A stretch of 38,976 bases of DNA from Gemmatimonadales bacterium. Lineage in GTDB: Bacteria > Gemmatimonadota > Gemmatimonadetes > Gemmatimonadales > JACORV01. Where the stretch lies: NCBI GenBank assembly GCA_030697825.1, contig JAUYOW010000290.1, positions 1 to 38,976 of the forward strand. Direction: 5' to 3'. The position numbers and the translations under genes are program-made. The notes under the pieces are model-generated. The model saw only the letters and a program-made list of their open reading frames with translations. It was not told the DNA's origin and did not search any database. This document shows, piece after piece, positions 9,046 to 16,760 of the stretch. The number at the start of each line of letters is the position of its first letter. Position 1 is the first letter of the stretch.

Positions 9046-9796
9046 CCGCATGGCTGCCGTGGGCCTGACCGCCTGGTACGGCGGGACATCCGCCATCCGG
9101 GACGTGACGCTGAGCGTCCGCGCCAACACCGTGACTGCCCTGATCGGCCCTTCCGGATGCGGCAAGTCCACCTTCCTGCGCTCGCTCAACCGCATGCACG
9201 AGCTGGTGCCGGATGCGCGCGTCGCGGGCCGCGTCCTCCTCGACGGCCACGACATCTACGCCCCCGGCGTCAACCCCATCCAGGTACGCCGCAGCATCGG
9301 CATGGTCTTCCAGAAGCCGACGCCGTTCCCGACGATGTCCGTCGCGGAAAACGTGGCCGCCGGTCTCAGGGTAGGTCCGAAGCTCGGTCGCGCCGAGCGC
9401 GAAGCGATCGTCGAGCGCGCCCTGCGCCGGGCCGCGCTCTGGGACGAGGTGAAGGACCGCCTGCACCATTCCGCACTGGATCTGTCGGGCGGGCAGCAGC
9501 AGCGCCTCTGCGTCGCCCGCACCCTCGCGCCGGAGCCGGAGGTCCTGCTGCTCGACGAGCCCACGGCCTCGCTCGATCCGGTCGGCACCGCGCGCATCGA
9601 GGAGCTGGTCCGCGAACTCAAGTGCGACTTCACCGTGATCATCGTGACGCACAACCTCCAGCAGGCCGCGCGGGTCTCCGACGTGACCGCCTTCTTCTAC
9701 CTCGGAGACCTGGTCGAGGTCGGGCCTACTACCCAGATCTTCACGGCGCCCGCTCGCGCGCAGACCGAGGCGTACGTGACCGGACGGTTCGGATGA
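9032..9796 (+). CDS. pstB: Phosphate ABC transporter ATPase PstB (copy 1)
   Basis: 254 residues with intact Walker A (GPSGCGKST), Q loop ([10 protein letters not shown]), signature LSGGQQQR, Walker B ([13 protein letters not shown]) and H loop (VTHN), so it should hydrolyse ATP. Start is uncertain among GTG 9032, GTG 9038 and ATG 9050; GGGGGAAG at 9023-9030 fits 9038 or 9032 best. It overlaps the end of pstA. Sequence deviates more from classic PstB than copy 2 does: [13 protein letters not shown] instead of [12 protein letters not shown], and PTASLDP instead of PCSALDP. Copy 1 and copy 2 may form a heterodimer or alternate homodimers. Confidence 0.92.
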   Translation: MPVVDRMAAVGLTAWYGGTSAIRDVTLSVRANTVTALIGPSGCGKSTFLRSLNRMHELVPDARVAGRVLLDGHDIYAPGVNPIQVRRSIGMVFQKPTPFPTMSVAENVAAGLRVGPKLGRAEREAIVERALRRAALWDEVKDRLHHSALDLSGGQQQRLCVARTLAPEPEVLLLDEPTASLDPVGTARIEELVRELKCDFTVIIVTHNLQQAARVSDVTAFFYLGDLVEVGPTTQIFTAPARAQTEAYVTGRFG

Positions 9797-10593
9797 GCGC
9801 CGTCGCTCCCGCCGTGCTCGAAGCGAGCGTCGTCGGCGCCGGCCCCGCGCTCCGGGCGGAGCGGTATTCCTTCTGGTACGGCCCGAGCCAGGCGTTGTTC
9901 GAGGTCTCGCTCGACGTCGCCCGCCACACCGTCACCGCCCTCATCGGCCCGTCCGGTTGCGGGAAGTCGACCTTCCTGCGGTCCGTGAACCGGCTCCAGG
10001 AGCTGCTGCCGAACACGCAGCACACCGGCGAGATCCTTTTCGACGGAGGATCGGTCTTCCGCCGCGGCGTGGATCCCGTCGAGCTCCGACGGCGAATCGG
10101 CATGGTGTTCCAGCGCCCGAACCCGTTCCCGAAAAGCGTCTTCGACAACGTGGCCTACGGGCCCCGCGTGAGCGGAGCAGCCTCGGAGCGGGACATGCCC
10201 GGCATCGTCGAGCGCTCGCTCCGCCGCGCCGCGCTCTGGGATGAGGTGAAGGACCGGCTCGACGACCCGGGCACGTCGCTGTCCGGCGGGCAGCAGCAGC
10301 GCCTGTGCATCGCGCGCGCCCTTGCCAACGAGCCCGAGATGTTGCTCATGGACGAACCCTGCTCGGCCCTCGATCCGATCGCCACCATGCGCATCGAGGA
10401 GCTGATCGTCGAGCTGAAACGCGAAGTCACCATAGTCATCGTCACCCACAACATGCAGCAGGCGGCGCGCGTGTCCGACGACACCGGATTCTTCTATCTC
10501 GGCCGGCTCGTCGAGTTCGGGCCCACCGAGCGGATCTTCACCAGTCCGGCGGACGAGCGCACCGAGGCCTACATCACAGGGAGATTCGGATGA
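9793..10593 (+). CDS. pstB: Phosphate ABC transporter ATPase PstB (copy 2)
   Basis: 266 residues. ATG 9793 overlaps the copy 1 stop (ATGA). Walker [11 protein letters not shown] loop [10 protein letters not shown], signature LSGGQQQR, Walker [14 protein letters not shown] and the H loop [13 protein letters not shown] are all canonical PstB, as is the [14 protein letters not shown] segment. It has an N-terminal extension of about 20 residues compared with copy 1. It energises phosphate uptake through PstCA. The tandem layout, with the stop overlapping phoU's ATG, implies tight co-translation of pstB1, pstB2 and phoU. Confidence 0.94.
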   Translation: MSAVAPAVLEASVVGAGPALRAERYSFWYGPSQALFEVSLDVARHTVTALIGPSGCGKSTFLRSVNRLQELLPNTQHTGEILFDGGSVFRRGVDPVELRRRIGMVFQRPNPFPKSVFDNVAYGPRVSGAASERDMPGIVERSLRRAALWDEVKDRLDDPGTSLSGGQQQRLCIARALANEPEMLLMDEPCSALDPIATMRIEELIVELKREVTIVIVTHNMQQAARVSDDTGFFYLGRLVEFGPTERIFTSPADERTEAYITGRFG

Positions 10594-11300
10594 GCGAAGG
10601 ACCGGTGCGGCACTTCCACGAAGAGCTCGCGATCCTCAAGCAGCGGCTGATCGCCCTGTCGAGCGAGGCGGAGGAAGCCGTGGGAAACGCGGTCGCAGCG
10701 CTGTTGAAGCGCGACCGGCAGATGGCGCAGGCGGTAATCCGCGGCGACCGCATCATCAACACCCAGGAAAGCAGCATCGAGGAGCAGGCGTTCCAGTTGA
10801 TCGCGCTCCACCAGCCGATGGCCCGCGATCTCCGACTTATCTTTTCCGCGATCAGGATCGTGCACAACCTCGAGCGGGTCGGCGACCACGCGGTCAACAT
10901 CGCGCAGTCGGCAGAGCGGCTGCTCGAGTACCCGCACATCATCCCTGAGCCGGAAATCGTCGAGATGGCCCGGCAGTCGCGCCAGATGCTCGGGGACTCC
11001 CTTTCGGCCTTCGTTCGGGGGGACGGCCCGCTCGCCCGGGAGGTCTGCCGCCGCGACGATGCCGTGGACTCCCTCAACGACTCCGTCTTCCGGATCCTCC
11101 TCACCCACATGATGGAGGACCAGCGGAGCATCGGGCCTTGCATGGAGCTGCTCCTGGTGAGCCGGAACCTGGAACGCGTGGCCGACCTCGCCACGAACAT
11201 CGCCGAGGATGTAGTATTCGTAGCTGAAGGAAAGACCATCAAACACCACGCCGAAGACGAGTTCCAGTCAGGGTCCGATGGGCATTCGGGAGGCACATAA
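10590..11300 (+). CDS. phoU: Phosphate transport regulator PhoU
   Basis: 236 residues forming two PhoU three-helix bundles in tandem. Each carries the metal-binding signature: [11 protein letters not shown] in the first and [13 protein letters not shown] in the second. ATG 10590 overlaps the pstB2 stop (ATGA). PhoU couples the Pst transporter to PhoR and shuts the regulon off when phosphate is plentiful. A short polar tail after the second bundle (rich in H, D, E, S, G) overlaps the next gene by 23 bases and may only reflect that overlap. Confidence 0.95.
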   Translation: MSEGPVRHFHEELAILKQRLIALSSEAEEAVGNAVAALLKRDRQMAQAVIRGDRIINTQESSIEEQAFQLIALHQPMARDLRLIFSAIRIVHNLERVGDHAVNIAQSAERLLEYPHIIPEPEIVEMARQSRQMLGDSLSAFVRGDGPLAREVCRRDDAVDSLNDSVFRILLTHMMEDQRSIGPCMELLLVSRNLERVADLATNIAEDVVFVAEGKTIKHHAEDEFQSGSDGHSGGT

Positions 11301-11979
11301 GTACCCGGGCCGCTTGATCGTCGTCGAAGGCATCGACGGCTCGGGGAAGTCCACCCAGCTCTCGCTCCTCCAGACGTTCCTGCTGTCGGAGGGGTACGAC
11401 GTGTCGTTCACCGAGTGGAACTCGAGCCCGCTCGTGAAGGACACGACCAAGCGCGGGAAGAAGAAGAATCTCTTTTCGCCCACGACCTTCTCGCTCATCC
11501 ACGCCACCGACTTCGCCGACCGCCACGAGCGCTCCATCCTGCCGCCGCTCCAGTCCGGCCTGGTGGTGCTCGCGGACCGCTGGGCGTACACCGCTTTCGC
11601 GCGCGACTACGTGCGCGGCTGCGACCCCGAGTGGCTCCGCAACCTGTATGAGTTCGCGACCCGGCCCGACCTCTCGCTCTACTTCCGGGTGGACATCGAC
11701 ACGTCGGTCGCGCGCATCACCGGCGGCCGCATCCAGCCCAGGTACCACGAGGCCGGCATGGACCTCGGCCTCTCGCCCGATCCCATCACCAGCTTCCGGC
11801 TCTTCCAGAGCAAGGTGCTCGAGGTCTACGAGGGCGTGGCCAAGGAGTTCGAGCTGACGGTCATCGACGGCTCGCGATCGGTCGTGGAGCAGCAGCGCGA
11901 GGCGCGGCGCCTCGTAAAGCCGCTTCTCAAGGGCCTTCGGCGCACCGGACTCACCCGCCCGGTCCTGGCGGCGCGCTGA
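11278..11979 (+). CDS. Thymidylate-kinase-like P-loop kinase (tandem copy 1, intact Walker A)
   Basis: 233 residues of the thymidylate-kinase fold. Residues 14-26 read IVVEGIDGSGKST, a perfect Walker A with K24. Further on are a DR motif (ADRWAYTAFARDYVRG) and a C-terminal DGSRSVVEQQ strand/helix as in TMK. The sequence between differs from housekeeping Tmk: FSLIHATDFADRHERSILPPL replaces the usual LLFAADRAQH, and the DRY-SS-AYQ nucleotide patch is not classic. It may phosphorylate dTMP or another nucleotide. It overlaps phoU by 23 bases and is followed by a paralogue at 1-base overlap, so all three are probably co-translated. The link to phosphate or polyphosphate metabolism is contextual. 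Confidence 0.75.
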   Translation: MGIREAHKYPGRLIVVEGIDGSGKSTQLSLLQTFLLSEGYDVSFTEWNSSPLVKDTTKRGKKKNLFSPTTFSLIHATDFADRHERSILPPLQSGLVVLADRWAYTAFARDYVRGCDPEWLRNLYEFATRPDLSLYFRVDIDTSVARITGGRIQPRYHEAGMDLGLSPDPITSFRLFQSKVLEVYEGVAKEFELTVIDGSRSVVEQQREARRLVKPLLKGLRRTGLTRPVLAAR

Positions 11980-12698
11980 TGGAGACCCGCTTCTACGGCA
12001 GCGGGCTCGGCAGGCTCGAGGTCGGGGCGCTCCCAGGGCACCTCATCGTGATCGAGGGCGCCGACGGCGTCGGCCGCTCCACGCACATCGAACTGCTCCA
12101 GGGCTGGCTCGAGGGCCATGGCTTCGCCGTCGCCTCCACCGGGCTGAAGCGCTCAGCGCTCACGCGCCGCGGCATCGTGTCGGCCAAGCAAGGGCACTCC
12201 TTCGACCGCACGACGATGTCCCTCTTCTACGCCACCGACGTCGCCGACCGGATCGAGCACGAGGTCATCCCGGCGCTGCGCTCCGGCTTCGTCGTGCTGT
12301 CCGACCGCTACGTCTTCACCACCATGGCGCGCGGGCTGGTCCGCGGCCTCCATCGCGAGTGGCTCGACAAGCTGTACGGCTTCGCGCTGGTCCCGGAGCG
12401 GGTCCTGTTCCTCCGCCTCGACCCCGACGAGCTGATCCGCCGCACCCTGCGCCGCGGCGCCGAGCTGGACTACTGGGAATCCGGCCGAGACATCGGCCTC
12501 GCGCCGGACCTCTACTCGTCGTTCCGCCAGTACCAGTCGCTGATTCTCCAGGAGTTCGACCGGATGGCGGAGACGTACTGCTTCACGACGATCGACGCCT
12601 CGCGCTCGGTCGAGGAAGTGCAGTCCGACCTCCGCCGCGAGCTGGCGGGGCTCCTTGATCCCACGCTTCTCGCGCCGATGGGCGATGCCACCGACTGA
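11979..12698 (+). CDS. Thymidylate-kinase-like protein with Arg in Walker A (tandem copy 2)
   Basis: 239 residues, clearly paralogous to its neighbour: IVIEGADGVGRST, SLFYATDVADRIEHEVIPAL, LSDRYVFTTMARGLVRG, RDIGLAPDLYSSFRQYQ and IDASRSVEEVQ align with the upstream gene. The invariant Walker A lysine is replaced by arginine (R33, codon CGC, within 12076-12102). In most P-loop kinases this abolishes or strongly reduces catalysis, so this copy could be a regulatory or structural partner of copy 1; some P-loop proteins do tolerate the change. The ATG overlaps the preceding stop in TGATG, typical of subunits made in equal amounts. Its end overlaps ppx by 14 bases. No function is assigned beyond the fold. 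Confidence 0.72.
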   Translation: METRFYGSGLGRLEVGALPGHLIVIEGADGVGRSTHIELLQGWLEGHGFAVASTGLKRSALTRRGIVSAKQGHSFDRTTMSLFYATDVADRIEHEVIPALRSGFVVLSDRYVFTTMARGLVRGLHREWLDKLYGFALVPERVLFLRLDPDELIRRTLRRGAELDYWESGRDIGLAPDLYSSFRQYQSLILQEFDRMAETYCFTTIDASRSVEEVQSDLRRELAGLLDPTLLAPMGDATD

Positions 12699-14247
12699 GC
12701 GTTTCGCGGCGATAGACGTCGGATCCAACTCGATCCGCTGCCTGATCGCCGAGCGCGGCGACGACGGCCACCTCCACGTCATAGACGACCTCAAGGACCA
12801 GCCGCGCCTGGCGCGCGGCCTCGCGGCCACCGGCCGCCTCTCTGATGAGGCGATCGAGCGGGCCATCGAAGCCCTGGGCCGAATGAAGCAGGCGGCCGAG
12901 CGGCGGGGCGCGACGCGGGTCGCCCTGGTAGCGACCTCGGCCGTCCGCGACGCTTCGAACGGCGCCGACTTCGCCGAGCGGGTGAAGCGCGAGATCGGCA
13001 TCCCCCTCGAGGTCATCGACGGCGAGACCGAGGCTCGCCTCGCGTTCCTGTCGGTGCGCGAGCACTTCGCCATCGTCCGGGGACGCACCATCGTGGCGGA
13101 CATCGGCGGCGGGAGCCTGGAGCTGGTACTGGCCGTGGGTGGCATGGTGGAGCACGTCGTCTCACTCCCCTTTGGCGCGGTGCGGATGACGGAGCAGTAC
13201 CTCTCGGATCACCGGCCGACCGAAGCCGCGGTGCGCCGGCTCAGGAGCGCGGTCCGCCGGCGCCTGCGCCGCGCGCTCGTGGCGCGCGAGTGGAACGGCG
13301 CGAAGCTCTACGGCTCCGGCGGGACGTTCACCAACGCGGCCCGGGTCGCGGCATTCCGCGATCAGGGAAGCGAGCCGACGGGAGGCGTCCACGGCGGCAC
13401 GCTCTCGCTCGCGGAGCTGCAACGGATCCTCGAGTGGCTGAGCACGCTCTCTCTCGAGGAACGCCTCAAGGTTGGCGGCCTCAACCCCGAGCGCGCCGAC
13501 ATCATCGTCGCTGGACTCGCGGTGGCGGCCGAAGTCCTCGAGCGGTTCGACGCGCGCGGCGTGACCGTCTCGGCGTTCGGGCTGCGCGAAGGGTTGCTGC
13601 TGCACCTCGCCACGCCGACCGACGAGCAGCAGCCCAGCCGCGCCAAGGCGCTGCGCCGCTTCGCCGACCGCTGCCGCACCGACCGGCGTCACGTGGAGCA
13701 GGTGCTTCGGCTCTCCAAGCGGCTATTCGACACCCTGGGCAAGCACCTGGGCTGCGTGCCGGCGGACTGGGAGCTGCTGGAGGCGGCGGCGCTGCTCCAC
13801 GACGTCGGGCAGTTGGTCTCGTACCAGAGCCATCACAAGCACAGCTACCACCTCATCGCGCACGCCGAGTCGCTGCCGTTCTCGCCGAGGGACCGGATGC
13901 TGGTGGCGGTGATCAGCCGCTACCACCGCAGCCGCCCACCGACCAAGAAGCATCCCGAGTTTGCGGTGCTGGAGCCCGAGGAGCGTGCCCGGGTGCGCCG
14001 GATCGTGGCGCTGCTGCGCGTCGCGGACGGGCTGGACCGCGGGCACGTGGCGGCGGTCGAAGCGATGAAGATCCGGGTGATGCCTGGAAGACTGCTGATT
14101 GACGTGGTGCCGCGCCTCGCCACGACCGACCTCAAGCTCGAGCTTTGGGGCGCGAAGAGGAAAGCGGACTTGCTGGAGAAGTTGTTGGAGAAGGAAGTGG
14201 TGGTGCGCGCCGCGGCGGTCGCGGAGACCAAGAAAGCGGCGAGCTAG
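12685..14247 (+). CDS. ppx: Exopolyphosphatase / guanosine pentaphosphate phosphatase (Ppx/GppA family)
   Basis: 520 residues. The N-terminal actin-like fold opens with FAAIDVGSNSIRCLIAE (phosphate-1 loop), then ALVATSAVRDASN, IDGETEARLAF, the phosphate-2 loop ADIGGGSLEL and the GSGGTFTN segment. The C-terminal half (about 340-510) is an HD-like helical domain with LLEAAALLHDVGQLV and an HHKHSYHLI histidine cluster, the long form typical of exopolyphosphatase. ATG 12685 is chosen over an upstream in-frame TTG because the beta-1 strand begins at once. It releases phosphate from polyphosphate or converts pppGpp to ppGpp; sequence alone cannot separate the two. As last gene of the phosphate array, a polyphosphate role is more likely. 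Confidence 0.9.
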   Translation: MPPTERFAAIDVGSNSIRCLIAERGDDGHLHVIDDLKDQPRLARGLAATGRLSDEAIERAIEALGRMKQAAERRGATRVALVATSAVRDASNGADFAERVKREIGIPLEVIDGETEARLAFLSVREHFAIVRGRTIVADIGGGSLELVLAVGGMVEHVVSLPFGAVRMTEQYLSDHRPTEAAVRRLRSAVRRRLRRALVAREWNGAKLYGSGGTFTNAARVAAFRDQGSEPTGGVHGGTLSLAELQRILEWLSTLSLEERLKVGGLNPERADIIVAGLAVAAEVLERFDARGVTVSAFGLREGLLLHLATPTDEQQPSRAKALRRFADRCRTDRRHVEQVLRLSKRLFDTLGKHLGCVPADWELLEAAALLHDVGQLVSYQSHHKHSYHLIAHAESLPFSPRDRMLVAVISRYHRSRPPTKKHPEFAVLEPEERARVRRIVALLRVADGLDRGHVAAVEAMKIRVMPGRLLIDVVPRLATTDLKLELWGAKRKADLLEKLLEKEVVVRAAAVAETKKAAS

Positions 14248-14276
14248 CGGCGCATCGCCGTTGGGGAGGGCCGGCG

Positions 14277-15278
14277 TCAGTACGGCTGCCCACCCCCCCC
14301 TGCCGGCGCACACGTCCCGCTGGTGCACGACGCCCCGTGCGCGTGCGGCTGCTTCAGCAGCTCGGCCAGCGGCAAGGGCCCCGGCCCGAGACACGTCACG
14401 AACCCCACCCCGCTCGACGTCCCGATCCGGCTCGCACCGGCGGCGATCATCGCCAGGGCGGTCGCGCAGTCCCGCACCCCGCCCGACGCCTTCACGCCCA
14501 GATCGTCACCCACCACCAGCCGCATCAGCCGGACCGCTTCGGTCGTGGCGCCGCCCGAGGCGTGGAAGCCGGTGGAGGTCTTGACGAAGTGCGCGCCGGC
14601 CTCCTTCGCGATCGCGGAGGCCTTCACGATCTCCTCGCTCGTCAAAGCTGAGCTTTCGATTATCACTTTGACGATGGCGCGCCGCGACGCTTCCACGACC
14701 GCCCGGATGTCGTCCTCGACGTAGGCCCACTCACCGCCCTTCGCGCGGCCCAGCGCGATCACCATGTCCACCTCGCCCGCGCCGCCGGCCACGGCCTCAG
14801 CCGCCTCAGCCGCCTTGGCTCGCGACGTGGTGGCGCCGAGCGGGAACCCGCACACCGTGGCGACCGCGACCTCGGCGCCTTCCAGCTCCTTCGCGCAGAG
14901 CTCGACCCACCCTGCGTTCACGCACACCGCCGCGAACCGGTGCTGCCGCGCCTCCCCGCACAGCTTCACGACTTCCTTGCGGGTCGCCTCGGCCTTGAGC
15001 AGCGTGTGGTCCACGAAGTCCGCCACCCGGCGCGCGCCCTTCGCCGGTGACCACGCCGCCTTCATCACGTTCGGCCCGCGCCAGGAGATGTCCGTGATGG
15101 CGACCGCCGCGGGTTGCGTCGCCGGCGCCAGGGCCAGCGCCAACGCCCCCCTGCTCACTGCCTCCTGCCGACCACTGCGCGTCGGCGCGTCTGCGCGTCT
15201 ACCGCCGACTGCCTTCCTGCCCGACTGAATCCGGGCTACGATCTCATCCGCCAGCGCATTGAGCTCAGCCTCGGTCAC
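14277..15278 (-). CDS. deoC: Deoxyribose-phosphate aldolase with microcompartment-targeting-like N-terminus
   Basis: 333 residues. The catalytic domain (about 82-295) is class I DERA: D171 in EVDMVI, Schiff-base lysine K233 in FVKTSTGF and proton-relay K263 in GVKASGGVR, matching E. coli D102, K167 and K201. It splits 2-deoxyribose-5-phosphate into acetaldehyde and glyceraldehyde-3-phosphate. Ahead of it, residues 1-20 (TEAELNALADEIVARI) make an amphipathic helix, followed by about 60 residues of Ala/Arg/Pro-rich linker. That layout is the encapsulation-peptide style of microcompartment cargo. The C-terminus has an extra tail with HAH and CTSGTC. GTG 15278 overlaps the stop of the EutN-like gene (GTGA); the longer ORF to 15347 would enter that gene. 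Confidence 0.88.
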   Translation of the reverse strand: MTEAELNALADEIVARIQSGRKAVGGRRADAPTRSGRQEAVSRGALALALAPATQPAAVAITDISWRGPNVMKAAWSPAKGARRVADFVDHTLLKAEATRKEVVKLCGEARQHRFAAVCVNAGWVELCAKELEGAEVAVATVCGFPLGATTSRAKAAEAAEAVAGGAGEVDMVIALGRAKGGEWAYVEDDIRAVVEASRRAIVKVIIESSALTSEEIVKASAIAKEAGAHFVKTSTGFHASGGATTEAVRLMRLVVGDDLGVKASGGVRDCATALAMIAAGASRIGTSSGVGFVTCLGPGPLPLAELLKQPHAHGASCTSGTCAPAGGGGQPY

Positions 15279-15559
15279 AGGACCTGCCTCCCGCGTATGT
15301 CCACTCGATCCAGCACGCCCACTATCACCGCCTGCACGGGTATCCATTGATCGTCGAAGATCTTCCGCGCCGACGAACCCTCCTGCACCACGAGCACCTT
15401 GTCACCCACGCCCGCGTCCACCACGTCGAGGCAGATGACTTCCGTGCCCTCAGGCTTCAGGTCGAGGGAAAGCCGCCGCACCAGCAGCAGCTTCTTCCCT
15501 TCGAGCCGTTCATTCTTGTGCGTGGAAACAACATCGCCGACCACGGTGCCAAGGTACAC
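15275..15559 (-). CDS. EutN/CcmL-family microcompartment vertex protein (copy 1)
   Basis: 94 residues, the normal size for the EutN/CcmL (BMC-P) family. It opens with MYLGTVVGDVVSTHKNERLEGKK in two short pieces typical of the family: a hydrophobic first strand, then the VVSTHKNE turn and KLLLVRRL. The GDKVLVVQEGSSARKIF segment and a final VGVLDRVDI strand complete the small beta barrel. Such proteins form pentamers that cap the vertices of bacterial microcompartments. GTG 15559 has GGAGG a few bases upstream, and the stop overlaps deoC. With the aldolase carrying a targeting-like helix, it implies encapsulated sugar-phosphate metabolism. Family assignment is strong; the existence of a compartment needs shell hexamer genes elsewhere. 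Confidence 0.87.
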   Translation of the reverse strand: MYLGTVVGDVVSTHKNERLEGKKLLLVRRLSLDLKPEGTEVICLDVVDAGVGDKVLVVQEGSSARKIFDDQWIPVQAVIVGVLDRVDIRGRQVL

Positions 15560-15572
15560 TCAGCCTCCAAGA

Positions 15573-15647
15573 GGGGAGCGGTTCCTGGGGGAGCGGTACC
15601 CTGGGGTGCGCCACCGCTGGTACCGCTCCCCGCTCCCCGCTCCCCGT
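15573..15647. repeat. Spacer of GC-rich hairpin and 7-bp tandem repeats between the two EutN-like genes
   Basis: A 13-bp perfect inverted repeat, GGGGAGCGGTACC (15588-15600) and its complement (15619-15631), flanks an 18-base loop. A near copy, GGGGAGCGGTTCC, sits 15 bases upstream at 15573-15585. From 15626 the unit GCTCCCC/CTCCCCG repeats three times at 7-bp period to 15647, immediately before the stop of the next gene. The block fills almost the whole 88-bp spacer. It might act as a weak terminator, an mRNA stabiliser or a repeat element; no T-run is present on the minus-strand 3' side. Confidence 0.8.
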
Positions 15648-15920
15648 TCACTCCCCATGAATGTCCAACCTGTCAACCTTACCCACCACCGCGGCGTCAA
15701 CAGCGACGTCGAGCTTCCACAAAGCAATCGATGCCTCTCGCGCCGTGATGTAGTAGCACAGCTCGCCCGGGCCCAGCCCGAACGTGTCGGCCGCGACCAC
15801 CGGCCCGCCGCGTTCCTTGCCAGAAGCATCCACCGGCTGGAGCCACTGCAACGGAATCCCTTGCAGCGTGTCCTGCTTCGCGGTGGAGACCACGCGGCCG
15901 ATGATCCTGGCGAGGTACAT
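15648..15920 (-). CDS. EutN/CcmL-family microcompartment vertex protein (copy 2)
   Basis: 90 residues starting with MYLARIIGRVVSTAKQDTL, the same opening as copy 1 (MYLGTVVGDVVSTHK), followed by GIPLQWLQPVD, GPVVAADTFGLGPGELCYY and a final VVGKVDRLDI strand. Size and pattern are those of the EutN/CcmL pentamer family. The two copies are clearly diverged, as in loci that use different vertex proteins. ATG 15920 is chosen because an in-frame start 36 bases upstream would encode the repeat block. No Shine-Dalgarno sequence is visible: the bases before the ATG belong to an inverted repeat. It lies between the rhomboid gene and copy 1 in one orientation. Confidence 0.85.
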   Translation of the reverse strand: MYLARIIGRVVSTAKQDTLQGIPLQWLQPVDASGKERGGPVVAADTFGLGPGELCYYITAREASIALWKLDVAVDAAVVGKVDRLDIHGE

Positions 15921-15921
15921 G

Positions 15922-16007
15922 TCAGCGGGCACAGGGGCACAGGCGCACAGGCGCACAGGCGGCGTCCCTTCCGTGCCGCTGTGCCCCTGTGCCCCTGTGC
16001 CCGCTGA
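15922..16007. repeat. Large inverted repeat of 8-bp units filling the rhomboid/EutN spacer
   Basis: Arms 15922-15950 and 15979-16007 are 29 bases each and complementary at 28 positions, separated by a 28-base loop. Each arm is built from an 8-bp unit, GGGCACAG or GGCGCACA-like, in tandem. One arm starts one base from the EutN copy 2 ATG and the other ends exactly at the rhomboid stop, so the repeat is the whole spacer. An RNA hairpin this strong would affect transcription or translation between the genes. Confidence 0.85.
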
Positions 16008-16760
16008 TCACCGCCACCCCATCCGCTGCGGCCGCCACTTGTGCACCTGCCGAGCCGCCACGTAGTCCGGCCGCGCGAACAGCTTGATCAGCGCCGCCCC
16101 GACCACGAACCCGCCGAGGTGCGCCCCGAACGCCACGCCACCCCCGTCGCCGGCACCCAGCGTGCCCAGCAGCTGCAGCAGCATCCAGTAGCCGAGCATG
16201 ACCCACGCCGGCAACGCGATAGTGGTGAGGAAAAAGCCGATCGGCACCAGGGTGAAGACACGAACCCTGGGATAGAGGACAACGTATGCCCCCATGATGC
16301 CGCTGATCGCACCCGACGCCCCGACCATCGGCACGACCGATCCTGGACCCAACCCGACCTGCATCGCCGCCGCGCCGATCCCGGAGAGCAGATAGAACAG
16401 GGCGAAGCGCGGCCGCCCCATCGAGTCCTCGACGTTGTTCCCGAAGATCCAGAAGAACCACATGTTGCCGAGCAAGTGCATCCACGACCCGTGCAGGAAC
16501 ATCGACGTGAAGACATGACTCAACTGCCGCCCCGGACCGACCCTACAGAATACCCCTCGGCCCATCTCGAAGCTGGCGCCTGGCTCGGCGATCAGAGTCA
16601 ACTCCCCGGGGATCAGCCCCAAGTCGCAGACCGACTTCACGAGCGGCGAGCCCGCGCCCGCCCCCTGCACCAGTACCCAGGCGAGTACGTTGAGTCCGAT
16701 GATAACGAAGGTGATGACCGGCGTCCGCTCGGTCTTGTTCTCGTCGCGGTAAGGAAACAC
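16008..16760 (-). CDS. Rhomboid-family intramembrane serine protease
   Basis: 250 residues, six or so TM helices. Catalytic features: N99 and upstream [10 protein letters not shown] (the HxxxN of TM2), S149 in VGASGAISG (GxSG) and H214 in [10 protein letters not shown]. All three are in place, so it should be active. The N-terminus [17 protein letters not shown] is the standard opening of the bacterial rhomboid group with a long loop 1. It starts at GTG 16760. It cleaves membrane proteins within the bilayer; the substrate is not evident. It is first in the minus-strand group before the EutN-like genes, but the large repeat after it may separate the transcripts. Confidence 0.92.
   Translation of the reverse strand: MFPYRDENKTERTPVITFVIIGLNVLAWVLVQGAGAGSPLVKSVCDLGLIPGELTLIAEPGASFEMGRGVFCRVGPGRQLSHVFTSMFLHGSWMHLLGNMWFFWIFGNNVEDSMGRPRFALFYLLSGIGAAAMQVGLGPGSVVPMVGASGAISGIMGAYVVLYPRVRVFTLVPIGFFLTTIALPAWVMLGYWMLLQLLGTLGAGDGGGVAFGAHLGGFVVGAALIKLFARPDYVAARQVHKWRPQRMGWR

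Noticed and set aside
14248-14260. Terminator between ppx and deoC
   Set aside because: The stem is only 5 bp with two T bases after it; too weak to call in GC-rich DNA.
15279-15347. 23-residue N-terminal extension of DeoC
   Set aside because: It overlaps the EutN-like gene; GTG 15278 is coupled to that gene's stop and begins the amphipathic helix.
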